Shown here piece by piece: positions 29,894 to 37,961 of a DNA stretch of 64,000 nt. Every line of letters begins with the position of its first letter. Position 1 is the stretch's first letter. The position numbers were made by a program, and so were the translations under genes. The stretch is from Streptomyces coffeae (GTDB lineage Bacteria > Actinomycetota > Actinomycetes > Streptomycetales > Streptomycetaceae), in contig NZ_JAERRF010000007.1 in assembly GCF_016741875.1 (NCBI RefSeq), forward strand, positions 372,001 through 436,000, read 5' to 3'. The notes under the pieces are model-generated. The model saw only the letters and a program-made list of their open reading frames with translations, was not told where the DNA came from and made no database searches.

Positions 29894-31003
29894 GTGGTGG
29901 ACTTGCTATCGGAATGTGAAACCGAATTTGTCTGGCACGATCTGGCGTTCCGAGTCCGCGCCGAGGGCCCGGGAGTTGTCGATTACATCAGCAGTCAGCA
30001 CCAGCTCGCTCGCACCGATGTGAACCCGGTGGTGACGCGGTTCGACATCTCGGCCGTGAGTTCTCCGTCGCGGCTCGCGGAACTGACCGGGCCACCGGCG
30101 ACCGAGCGCCGGGAGTCGTGCGCGGGATGGTGGTACGACTGCCACCGGCGCGAGGACGGGGCGTTCGTCATCGTCTCGGGGGAGGGGCACGAGTTCACGC
30201 ACGCCCTGGTCACCACGGACTTCCGCGCGTGGGAGATCGTCGCCGCCCAGGAGCACGAGCTGGGGCTCGTTGTCACCCGCACCATTCGGGAGTTGGTGCG
30301 CGAGCACTTCGTCGGCCGTGGCGCGCTCATGCTGCACGGTGCGGCGGCCGTCATGCCCGACGGCACCGGACTCGTCCTCGCGGGGCTCTCCGGCGCGGGC
30401 AAGACCTCCACGGCCGTGCAAATCGCCCGCGCCGGTGGTTACTGCGTGGCCACCGACCGATCCCTGCTGCTGGCCGGCGCCGCGGGATGGACCGTGATCG
30501 GCCTGCCCTTGTCCACCCGGCTCACCCGCGAGGCGGCGCTCGGTCTCGGTATCGCTCCCGATGAGCGGGACACGCTCATCAGACATGGCGAAGCGGCCGT
30601 GCGCAGGCCGGATCCCAAGGGCAAACTCTCCCTCAGCAACGGGGAGATGCACCGCCTGGCAGGTGTCGAGTTCGCGGCGTCCACCCGGATCGACCAGCTC
30701 GTGGTGCTCGAGAACACCGGCACGCCCCGGCCCCTGTCCAGGCCGCTGCCCGCGGCGCGGGCCGTGACCGCGCTGGCCGAGCATGTCCTCGTGCCCGACA
30801 CGGCCTACCGCAGCCGGTGGCTGTCGGCCGACCCGAGCCCCGAGCCGGCCGACGACCCCACGGGACGGCTCCGCGCCTTGGCCGCTGCCGTACCCGCCCG
30901 GCACGGTGTGTGGACACCGGCGACCTACGGGAGGGACACCCTGACAGCCTGGCTGACCACATCAGCCGACGACACCACCGAAACGACAGGAGTCCGTCTG
31001 TGA
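29894..31003 (+). CDS. HPr-kinase-like P-loop protein (copy 1)
   Basis: About 369 residues from GTG 29894, which has AAGGGATCGGA upstream. Walker A is GLSGAGKTSTAV, preceded by a HGAAAV strand as in HPr kinase/phosphorylase C-terminal domains, and followed by a CVATDRSLL strand like the Walker B/acidic region of the family. The N-terminal 130 residues have no recognised motif. Relatives of HPr kinase occur in lasso-peptide and lanthipeptide clusters, where some phosphorylate a Ser of the peptide. The gene is followed by an overlapping GTGA start of a Nudix gene. A role as a peptide or small-molecule kinase in this cluster is inference. Confidence 0.75.
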   Translation: MVDLLSECETEFVWHDLAFRVRAEGPGVVDYISSQHQLARTDVNPVVTRFDISAVSSPSRLAELTGPPATERRESCAGWWYDCHRREDGAFVIVSGEGHEFTHALVTTDFRAWEIVAAQEHELGLVVTRTIRELVREHFVGRGALMLHGAAAVMPDGTGLVLAGLSGAGKTSTAVQIARAGGYCVATDRSLLLAGAAGWTVIGLPLSTRLTREAALGLGIAPDERDTLIRHGEAAVRRPDPKGKLSLSNGEMHRLAGVEFAASTRIDQLVVLENTGTPRPLSRPLPAARAVTALAEHVLVPDTAYRSRWLSADPSPEPADDPTGRLRALAAAVPARHGVWTPATYGRDTLTAWLTTSADDTTETTGVRL

Positions 31004-31473
31004 CGGCCCCTCAGATTCGCTACAGCGCCCGTGCCCTGCTGCTGGACGAGGACGGCAAACTGCTGCTGTTCTCCAGCGTCGACGAGGGCGGCACCTTCTG
31101 GTACCCGGTGGGCGGTGGCATCAAGGACGGCGAGTCCCCCGAGGCCGCCCTCCGCCGCGAGGTCGAGGAGGAGACCGGCTTCACGGAACTCGCGATCGGT
31201 CCCCAGATCTGGTACCGGCAGGCCGTGGCCTCCTGGGGAGGGAACACCTACGACTGCCGCGAGCGCATCTATCTCTGCCGGGTGCCCCACTTCACCATCG
31301 ACACCAGCGGTTTCAGTCAGGGAGAGATCGACACGGTCACCGGCCACCGCTGGTGGACGCTGGACGAGCTGGATGCCACCGCGGACCGGTTGGTGCCCGC
31401 CGACCTGGCGCCGCGGCTGCGCGCCGTCCTCACCGACGGCGCCCCCGCCGGGCCCGAAGCCGTCGGCAGCTGA
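31000..31473 (+). CDS. Nudix hydrolase
   Basis: 157 residues from GTG, whose GTGA overlaps the stop of the kinase-like gene; ACAGGAG is the ribosome binding site. The Nudix box is complete: GGGIKDGESPEAALRREVEEETG gives G-x5-E-x7-R-E-x-x-E-E-x-G. Such enzymes cleave nucleoside diphosphates linked to another moiety. In this cluster a nucleotide-activated cyclitol or sugar intermediate, or clean-up of a nucleotide by-product, is possible, but the substrate cannot be read from sequence. Confidence 0.92.
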   Translation: MTAPQIRYSARALLLDEDGKLLLFSSVDEGGTFWYPVGGGIKDGESPEAALRREVEEETGFTELAIGPQIWYRQAVASWGGNTYDCRERIYLCRVPHFTIDTSGFSQGEIDTVTGHRWWTLDELDATADRLVPADLAPRLRAVLTDGAPAGPEAVGS

Positions 31474-31891
31474 CCGCGGGACCGGAGGACAGGCGTCGCC
31501 GACCCGGTGAGGGCGCCGGGCCCCCGTACCGGCAAACGCGCGCCTGTTGTCGCCGCCACTCCGATGCCGATCACACACATCCGGTTCCGGATTTGGAAAA
31601 GGTTTTAGCTCCACGCTCCGACAACCCTTTTGCAGGGTCATTCTTGTGCAACGGGACGGTCAAATGCTCGCGTGATAGCAGCCATTGCGCCCCCGGTTCG
31701 GGTTGTCCGGCGCCGGAAGATTCTGGGTGAATCCCTAGAGGGGGATCGGTTATGCCCGTCACGCGATTGCTCCGGTGGATAAACATGGTGAGAACGGCCC
31801 GGCTGTTTTTCGGTCCCGGCTGCGTGCGATGCCTCAACGCGCCGAGAGCAACCGTGCATTGGTCGTCACGCAAACATCCGGAGGGAAACCT
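31474..31891. other. Long leader/intergenic region before the inositol-phosphate-synthase-like gene
   Basis: 418 nt with lower GC than its surroundings. It contains ATCCGGTTCCGGAT (31579-31592, 6-bp arms) and a possible 47-codon ORF at 31752-31895, with AGGGGG upstream, whose stop overlaps the next start. Codon use of that ORF is atypical, so a real gene is doubtful. A promoter and a long leader are likely. Confidence 0.45.
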
Positions 31892-33004
31892 TTGAGTAGC
31901 AACGCGATCAGGGTCGCGCTGGTCGGCGTCGGTTCGTGCGCCTCCAGTTTCGTCCAGTCCGTGGCCCTGGACCGGGAACAGCCCGGCCCCGCCAACGGTG
32001 TGATGCACGAGTACATCGGTGGTCACCGGCTCGGCGACGTGGAATTCGTCGCGGCCTTCGACGTCGACAGCGTGAAGGTGGGCCGGGACCTGTCCGAAGC
32101 CGTGTACGCCGGCCGCACCGCCGCCGTCCGCCACGTGGATGTGCCGCACCTGGGCGTCAAGGTCCAGGCCGGCCCGCTGCTCGACGGCCTCGACGGCGCG
32201 CTCAGCGATGCCGTCAGCACCCATGCGGACGTCGGCCACGCCTCCCCGGCGTCCCTGGCAGCCGCCCTGGCCGACGCGCGGCCCGATGTCGTGGTCTGTC
32301 TGCTGCCCACCGGCTCCACCGAGGCCGTCGCCACGTATGCCAGGGCCGCTGCCGAGGCGGGGGCGGGCTTCGTCAACGCCACCCCCGAGCCGGTCGCCAA
32401 CGACCCCGAGCTGGCCGCACTGTTCGCCGAGCGCGGTGCCGCGCTCCTCGGTGACGACCTGCGCAGTCACCTCGGGGCCACCACGTTGCACACCGCCCTG
32501 ATCGAGTTGTTCCAGAGCCGTGCTGTCGAAGTGAAGGACAACTACCAGCTGAACGTCGGCGGCAATACCGACTTCCTGAATCTCTCCGACCCGTCCAGGT
32601 CCCGCTCGAAGCAGGTCTCCAAGCGCAAGGCCCTCGCCAACGCCGGTATCGACTCCCGCGAGGTCGCCGCGGGACCCAACGGGTTCGTCAAGCACCTCGG
32701 CGACCGCAAGGTGTGTTTCCTGCGCATCGAGGGGGAGAGCATCATCGGCGCCCCCGTGCACATGGAGTTGCGCCTGGAGGTCGAGGACAGCCCCAACGCC
32801 GCCGCCGTGCTGGCCAACGCCGTCCGCGCCGCGCACAGCGCCGCCCGTCAGGGCATGGTCGGTGTCATCGACCCGGTCTGCGCCTTCCTCTTCAAGAGCC
32901 CCAAGACAGGTGCCAGGGAGTCCGAGGCGCTGCACGACTTCCAGGCGTTCGTGCGCAAGTCGGCGGAGCACCACGCCCATCAGGCGGTGGACCGGAGTGC
33001 CTGA
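31892..33004 (+). CDS. myo-Inositol-1-phosphate synthase homologue (Ino1-like)
   Basis: 370 residues. The TTG start is chosen because GGAGGG lies 7 nt upstream, and the N-terminus SSNAIRVALVGVGSCASSFVQ fits the family exactly. The NAD-binding GxGxxAS motif is followed by the family signature YQLNVGGNTDFLNL and the Lys-rich catalytic stretch RSKQVSKRKAL. These are the landmarks of actinobacterial Ino1, which makes myo-inositol 3-phosphate from glucose 6-phosphate through oxidation, aldol cyclisation and reduction. It sits in a biosynthetic block beside a kinase, SDR and aminotransferase, so it is probably a pathway-dedicated paralogue making a cyclitol phosphate. A changed product cannot be excluded. 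Confidence 0.88.
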   Translation: MSSNAIRVALVGVGSCASSFVQSVALDREQPGPANGVMHEYIGGHRLGDVEFVAAFDVDSVKVGRDLSEAVYAGRTAAVRHVDVPHLGVKVQAGPLLDGLDGALSDAVSTHADVGHASPASLAAALADARPDVVVCLLPTGSTEAVATYARAAAEAGAGFVNATPEPVANDPELAALFAERGAALLGDDLRSHLGATTLHTALIELFQSRAVEVKDNYQLNVGGNTDFLNLSDPSRSRSKQVSKRKALANAGIDSREVAAGPNGFVKHLGDRKVCFLRIEGESIIGAPVHMELRLEVEDSPNAAAVLANAVRAAHSAARQGMVGVIDPVCAFLFKSPKTGARESEALHDFQAFVRKSAEHHAHQAVDRSA

Positions 33005-34031
33005 CACCGCCACCTGGCTGCCCGGGCACAACACCACCGTCGCCCGTGTCCTCACCCGGGAGTACGGCCTCGGCGCCCACACGACGTGGTCCCTCGACCG
33101 GGAGAGCGTCAACAGCCTCTGGCGCGTGGAGACATCAGACGGGCAGTACGTGCTCAAGCGATTGGGGCGGGACATCGCTCCGCGGTGGCTCGCCTTCGAG
33201 GGGGCGGCGCTGCCCCGGATCGCCGCCGCCGGGATCCCCATCGCGCCGCCGCTGCCGACCGCCACCGGAGCCGGCTCGGTGGTCCACGACGGTTCCGTCT
33301 GGCAACTGCGGCCCTGGCGCCGGGGCAGGCCCTTCGACTCCGCCCGGCCGGGCGATATCGAACAGGTCGGCGCCTTCCTGTCGGCGCTGCACCGCGTCCC
33401 GGTCGAGGGACTGCCCGCGGACGGTCACTGCTCCACCCGGAACCTGGAGTTCTGGCTCGCCACCGAGCGGCCCCCGCACGAGGTGCTGGACGAGGTGGAC
33501 GAGATCGCCGCCCCGTATGTCAGCGCCGCCGTGCGCGCCGCCGCCCGGCGCGCCTTCTCCGCGGTGCTGTGCCGGGCCCGGACCGAACTCGCCGGGTACG
33601 CCGGCCTTCCCGAGGTCCTCACGCACGGCGAGGTCGCCGGTTCCAACCTGCTGTACTCCGACAGCGGGGAGCTGGCCTGCGTTCTCGACTGGGACGCGCT
33701 GCAACTGCGGTCCCGCGTCTACGACATCGCCCGGGGGCTGCTGTTCCTGCCCCGGCGGGCCCGCGGCAGCTTCCAGATCCTGTCCGACCGGGCCCGTGCG
33801 GTGCTCGACGCCTCGACGGCTCACCAGCCGCTTGTGCCGGATGAACTCGACTCCCTGATACCCGTCCTGGAGCTGAACTTCGTTCCGTCGCCCGACTACC
33901 TCCGGCAGGTCACCCGGCACACCCCGGGCCACTTGGAGTGGTACCTGGGCTGGCGGGCCGAGGGCGCCGCATCGGTGCGCGGCATCCTCTCGGACGTCAT
34001 CGCCACAGCCGCGCGGGGGGCAGAGCGATGA
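32997..34031 (+). CDS. APH/CotS-type small-molecule phosphotransferase
   Basis: 344 residues from GTG at 32997, overlapping the Ino1-like stop by 8 nt. Kinase landmarks are the N-lobe Lys in YVLKRL, the catalytic-loop-like LTHGEVAGSNLLY (H-G-E in place of H-x-D) and the metal-binding Asp in CVLDWDAL, characteristic of aminoglycoside phosphotransferase/choline-homoserine kinase families. The catalytic Asp seems replaced by Glu, which deserves attention. It may phosphorylate a cyclitol or aminocyclitol produced by the neighbours. A non-catalytic scaffold role is possible. The next gene starts with an ATGA overlap. Confidence 0.8.
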   Translation: MPDTATWLPGHNTTVARVLTREYGLGAHTTWSLDRESVNSLWRVETSDGQYVLKRLGRDIAPRWLAFEGAALPRIAAAGIPIAPPLPTATGAGSVVHDGSVWQLRPWRRGRPFDSARPGDIEQVGAFLSALHRVPVEGLPADGHCSTRNLEFWLATERPPHEVLDEVDEIAAPYVSAAVRAAARRAFSAVLCRARTELAGYAGLPEVLTHGEVAGSNLLYSDSGELACVLDWDALQLRSRVYDIARGLLFLPRRARGSFQILSDRARAVLDASTAHQPLVPDELDSLIPVLELNFVPSPDYLRQVTRHTPGHLEWYLGWRAEGAASVRGILSDVIATAARGAER

Positions 34032-34978
34032 CACGGTACGTATGCCGCACTCCCCGGCATGCGGTGGCGCTGGACGTGAGTCCTGACACCGCCGCGTACG
34101 TCCGTGAGCTGCTCGCCCCGTATGTGACCGTCGCTCCCGCGCCCGAGGCGTCAGCAGCCCGCTGGCGGATCGGGATCGCGGACGGGGAGCGGCCGACGGG
34201 GGAGGAGGCGTTGATCACCAGCGCCACCGAACCCCTCACCCGGCTCTGGTACGACGGAACGGCCCGCGAGGTGCTGTTCGACCCGGCGATGCCGCACGAC
34301 TTCCTGCGGTACAACTTCGTCCGCTTCACCCGCATCCTGCTGCGACTGATGCACACGGCGGACCCGGAGGTCTTCCTGCACGCGGGAATGGTCGCCCATG
34401 GCGGGTCCGGTGCGCTCGTCCTCGGCGCGAAACGGGCGGGGAAGACCTCCACCGTCTTATCCGCCCTGCGGTCGGGGCACCACTTCGTCGGCAACGACGA
34501 CGTCTCCGTCCACGCGGACGGCGGATGGACCGGACGCGGCTGGCCGCGACGGGTGTCCGTCCGGGGGGACACCTTCGCCGCCGTCGGCCTGCCCGGGGAC
34601 ACCGACCGTGTGCTCCACCCGTCGGAGGTGCGCGACGCCGTGGGCGGCCGACCGTTGCTGGCCGAGGCGCGGGTGGGAATCCTGGTCTTCCCGCGGTTCC
34701 ACACCGAGCCCGAAGTGGTGCCCCTCGGCCCGGACGAGACTCTGGACCGGTTGGTGGCCAACGAGTTGCCCACCCCGGTCAAGCACGTCGACTTCCTGCT
34801 GCCGTTCTTCGACTCCGTCACGCCCTCCGGCCGGCGGGGCCTCCTCGCCCGTCTCGCGGCGGAGGTGCCCGCCTTCGAACTGCGGCAGCGGTTCTCCGCC
34901 TTGCACGACGGAACCCGCGCACTGACCGGGCTCCTGGCCGGGCACACCCCCGCACCTCTCGAAAGGCAGGGAACGTGA
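34028..34978 (+). CDS. HPr-kinase-like P-loop protein (copy 2)
   Basis: 316 residues from ATG at 34028, overlapping the upstream stop (ATGA). Walker A GAKRAGKTSTV follows FLHAGMVAHGG, and a FVGNDDVSVH strand resembles the acidic metal site of HPr kinases. The N-terminal 100 residues show no motif, as in copy 1, although the two proteins are only distantly similar. Pairs of such proteins near a ribosomal peptide suggest two successive phosphoryl transfers, or kinase and partner. Target unknown. Confidence 0.75.
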   Translation: MTRYVCRTPRHAVALDVSPDTAAYVRELLAPYVTVAPAPEASAARWRIGIADGERPTGEEALITSATEPLTRLWYDGTAREVLFDPAMPHDFLRYNFVRFTRILLRLMHTADPEVFLHAGMVAHGGSGALVLGAKRAGKTSTVLSALRSGHHFVGNDDVSVHADGGWTGRGWPRRVSVRGDTFAAVGLPGDTDRVLHPSEVRDAVGGRPLLAEARVGILVFPRFHTEPEVVPLGPDETLDRLVANELPTPVKHVDFLLPFFDSVTPSGRRGLLARLAAEVPAFELRQRFSALHDGTRALTGLLAGHTPAPLERQGT

Positions 34979-35036
34979 GCATGTCCCCAGGGGACCGTGC
35001 CGGGGCCGCCCCCGCCGCCGGGAAGGGTGTGCGGCC

Positions 35037-35564
35037 GTGGCGCTGACCGGCAACAGGGTGTGGGTGGTCGGCCCGTCGGGCGCGGGCAAGAGCACGGTGG
35101 CCCGCGCTCTCGCCGAGGCCCGGGGCCTGCCCCACTACGAGCTGGACGCGATGTTCTGGGCACCGGGCTGGCAGCGGCGCCCCGAGGACGAGTTCCTCGC
35201 CGGCATCGCCGCCCTGGACCGCACCGACCGCTGGATCGCCGACGGCCAGTACGCCTCGGCCCACCCGGTGCTGGAGGAGCTCGCCGACACCGTCGTCTGG
35301 GTCGACCCGCGCCGCTCCGTGACCACCGCGCGGCTGCTGCGCCGCACCCTGCGACGGCTGCGCACACGGGAGGAGCTGTGGAACGGCAACCGCGAACGCC
35401 CCGGCAGCGCCGTAGGGCTCGTGCTGTGGGCCCACCGGGAGTTTCCCGTGGTCCGGCGCACCAACACCGCCCTGTTCACGCGTATGCGGGCCCGTTCCGT
35501 CCGCTGTCTGCGGTTGCGGACCTCGCACGACATCCAGGACCTACTCACGAAGGAACGGGTATGA
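35037..35564 (+). CDS. P-loop nucleoside/metabolite kinase, adenylate-kinase-like
   Basis: 175 residues from GTG. Walker A VGPSGAGKSTVARAL opens the protein, followed by LDAMFWAPGW and a helical lid region rich in Arg. This matches the FlaR/topology-modulation-like branch of small P-loop kinases. No specific substrate motif is visible. It lies between copy 2 of the HPr-kinase-like protein and the aminotransferase, whose ATG overlaps its stop, and probably belongs to the pathway. Confidence 0.78.
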   Translation: MALTGNRVWVVGPSGAGKSTVARALAEARGLPHYELDAMFWAPGWQRRPEDEFLAGIAALDRTDRWIADGQYASAHPVLEELADTVVWVDPRRSVTTARLLRRTLRRLRTREELWNGNRERPGSAVGLVLWAHREFPVVRRTNTALFTRMRARSVRCLRLRTSHDIQDLLTKERV

Positions 35565-36874
35565 CGCGACTCGCGCTCCTCGGCGGGCAGCCCCTGCTGA
35601 CCCCGGCCGAGCGGCCCGTGTGGCCGCACATCACCGAGAAGGACATCGAGGCGGTGACCGCCCTGCTGCGGCGCGGCGAGATCTCCTACAACGGCAGCGA
35701 GGGCGAGGTGCGGGCCCTGGAGGACGGCTACCGGCAGCGCCTCGGCGTGGTTCACGCCCTCGCGGTCAACTCCGGTACTTCCGCCCTGCATTCGGCCTTC
35801 TTCGGCCTCGATCTGCGGCCCGGCGACGAGGTCATCGCCCCGGCCTACACCTTTCTCGCCACCGCCATGCCGGTCTTCGCCTGCAACGGGGTGCCGGTTT
35901 TGGCCGATGTGGACCCCGACACCGGCATCCTGGACCCCGACGGGCTGGCCGCCCACCTCACACCCCGCACCAGGGCCGTCGTGGTCACCCACCTCATGGG
36001 CTTCCCCGCCGACATGGAGCGCATCACCGATTTCGCGTGCGAGCACGGCCTCGCGGTCGTGGAGGACTGTTCCCAGGCCCACGGAGCGGCGTGCTCGGGC
36101 CGCCCGGTCGGCCGCCACGGCGATGTCGCCGCCTTCAGCCTCCAGGCCAAGAAGCAGGTCACGGCGGGTGAGGGCGGCATCCTGGTCACCGACGACCGCA
36201 GGATCTACGAGCGCGCGGTGCTGCTCGGCCACTGCCTCGACCGCGGCGAGGAGGACGTCACCAGTGAGGAGTACGGTGGCTACGGCCGGACGGGTTTCGG
36301 CCTCAACTACCGCATTCACCCGGTCGGTTCGGCCCTCGCCCGGGGTGCCCTCTCCCGGCTCGACACCGTGTTGGAAGGCCGGGAGAAGAACTGCGACCGG
36401 CTCGGCGCCCCCCTGAGGGACATCCCGGGCATCACCCCTCCGGTGCGGCAGGCGCACGTGGACCGCGTCGCCCACTACGTGAGCTACCAGCCCCTCTACG
36501 CCGCCGAGGAGCTCGGCGGCCTCCCCATCGACGTCTTCACCGCCGCCGCCAGGGCCGAGGGCGTCCCGCTGACCCGGCCCACCTCACCCCCACTGCACCG
36601 GGAGGCCGCCTTCCGCAGCGCGTCCTGGCATCCCGGCACGTACCACCCCGGCGACAGCACCTACCGCCGCTACCGAGGCGACGAGTTCCCGGGTGTCGAC
36701 GCCTACCTCTCCCGTGTGCTGCGGCTGCCCGTGTACTCCGAGGAGCGGGGCGACCTGATGGACGCCTGGGCCGAAGGCATCCGCAAGGTCGTGGACAACG
36801 CAGGGGAACTGCACGACCGGTACGCCGCCGGTGCCCTCACCGTCCAGGACCCCGCCCGCACCGCACAGCACTGA
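35561..36874 (+). CDS. DegT/DnrJ/EryC1/StrS-type PLP aminotransferase (StsC-like)
   Basis: 437 residues from ATG at 35561, overlapping the P-loop kinase stop. The start LALLGGQPLLTPAERPVWP is typical of cyclitol/sugar aminotransferases related to StsC. Fold markers are NSGTSALHSAF, the VVEDCSQAHGA segment, and SLQAKKQVTAGEGG, which holds the PLP-Schiff-base Lys. Known members convert keto-sugars or scyllo-inosose to amines with Gln or Glu as donor. Downstream of an Ino1-like enzyme and near an SDR, it probably installs the amine on a keto-cyclitol. This is inference from context. Confidence 0.9.
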   Translation: MTRLALLGGQPLLTPAERPVWPHITEKDIEAVTALLRRGEISYNGSEGEVRALEDGYRQRLGVVHALAVNSGTSALHSAFFGLDLRPGDEVIAPAYTFLATAMPVFACNGVPVLADVDPDTGILDPDGLAAHLTPRTRAVVVTHLMGFPADMERITDFACEHGLAVVEDCSQAHGAACSGRPVGRHGDVAAFSLQAKKQVTAGEGGILVTDDRRIYERAVLLGHCLDRGEEDVTSEEYGGYGRTGFGLNYRIHPVGSALARGALSRLDTVLEGREKNCDRLGAPLRDIPGITPPVRQAHVDRVAHYVSYQPLYAAEELGGLPIDVFTAAARAEGVPLTRPTSPPLHREAAFRSASWHPGTYHPGDSTYRRYRGDEFPGVDAYLSRVLRLPVYSEERGDLMDAWAEGIRKVVDNAGELHDRYAAGALTVQDPARTAQH

Positions 36875-36983
36875 CCGGCTTGAAGCACCACCACGGTCCC
36901 GGGCGCCGGTGCGGGGCCGATCGGCGTCCCGCGCCGCCACCGCATCACTGCTTCTGCACCGCCCTGACACGGAGGAAGTCCTC

Positions 36984-37724
36984 ATGTCCGTCGAGAACAG
37001 CTCCCGCTCCATGCTCGCGCGCGGTCTGTGCGTCCTCCGCTCCTTCCGGCCGGGTGAGCCGGAGCTGCCGTTCTCCGAGATCGCCCGGCGGGCCGAGATG
37101 CCCAAGGCGACGGCCCACCGCATCATCGCCGAGCTGGTCAAGGAGGGCATGCTGGAGCGCGGCGAGCGGGGACTCAGGCTCGGCATGGGCCTGTTCATGC
37201 TGGGCGCCCGGGTCCCCCGTCAGCTGATGCTCCGCAACATCGCCGTCCCCTACGCGAAGCAGCTGCACCGCATCACCCGTGGTAGCGCCTTTGTCTTCAT
37301 CGCCGACCCCACCGGGCCGGATGCCGTCCTGGTGGACACCGTACGGCGTACCCACGGACCCGACCACGGACCCGGCCACGGACTCGCCATGGAGGAGATG
37401 CGGGCCTCCGACCGGGCCGCGACCAGGATCTTCCACGCCTTCGGGGCCGAGGACGACACGGTGGTGCGCGGGCGCGCGGTGCACCGGGATGCCGAGACGG
37501 CCCGGGCGCGGCACCAGGGTTTCGCGGCCGTCCGCGGCGCGTCCGGCGCGGTCGGTGTCGCCGCCCCGGTGCTGACGGCGGCCGGGGCGGCCGCCGGGGC
37601 ACTGGCCGTCGCGGGGCCGCGGGCCCGGCTCGAAGTGGCCATGGCTGCCGCACACCTGAAGACCGCGTGCGCCGCGGTCTCCCGTGCCATGCAGCGCGAT
37701 CCCGAGCTGGTGACCGCGTCGTGA
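36984..37724 (+). CDS. IclR-family transcriptional regulator
   Basis: 246 residues from ATG at 36984, with GGAGGAAG upstream. The N-terminal winged helix contains LPFSEIARRAEMPKATAHRIIAEL, the IclR pattern, and the C-terminal two-thirds is a GAF-like ligand-binding domain with RNIAVPYAKQL and an Ala-rich end. It lies between two coding blocks of the pathway. IclR proteins usually respond to small metabolites. The palindrome just after the gene is a candidate target. Confidence 0.9.
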   Translation: MSVENSSRSMLARGLCVLRSFRPGEPELPFSEIARRAEMPKATAHRIIAELVKEGMLERGERGLRLGMGLFMLGARVPRQLMLRNIAVPYAKQLHRITRGSAFVFIADPTGPDAVLVDTVRRTHGPDHGPGHGLAMEEMRASDRAATRIFHAFGAEDDTVVRGRAVHRDAETARARHQGFAAVRGASGAVGVAAPVLTAAGAAAGALAVAGPRARLEVAMAAAHLKTACAAVSRAMQRDPELVTAS

Positions 37725-37730
37725 GGCAGT

Positions 37731-37747
37731 GTTCCGGCTGCCGGAAC
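37731..37747. promoter_or_regulatory. Palindrome between IclR and SAM synthetase genes
   Basis: GTTCCGGCTGCCGGAAC has 7-bp arms GTTCCGG/CCGGAAC with a 3-nt spacer, 7 nt after the IclR stop and about 230 nt before the next gene. It could be an IclR operator for the downstream genes. It could also act as a weak terminator. Confidence 0.4.
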
Positions 37748-37961
37748 GTCCGTTGAACCGGGCCCCGGGCGCTTGGCAGGCTGACCCGGTCCGCGGAGCG
37801 CCGGGTCCCACGGGTCGTCGGGCGGTCCCTTCGATGTCACCCCACGTCCCTGGCGGGCCTGTTTGTTCCACCACCCCGTCACCCTCCCGTGCGGCGCGTG
37901 AGGACGCGCGGCCGCCGCAGACCAGGAGCCGCCGGCGTACGCCGGAGCAGGACAGGAAGAG

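Noticed and set aside
29617..29919. 100-codon frame upstream of the first HPr-kinase-like gene
   Set aside because: Weak coding bias, no ribosome binding site and overlap with the true start.
31752..31895. 47-codon ORF upstream of the Ino1-like gene
   Set aside because: It has an AGGGGG site and its stop overlaps the TTG start, but uses ATA, AGA and TTT codons atypical here. Kept only as a possible leader.
36831..36983. Longer start for the IclR protein
   Set aside because: The extension overlaps the aminotransferase end; ATG 36984 has GGAGGAAG and fits the family length.
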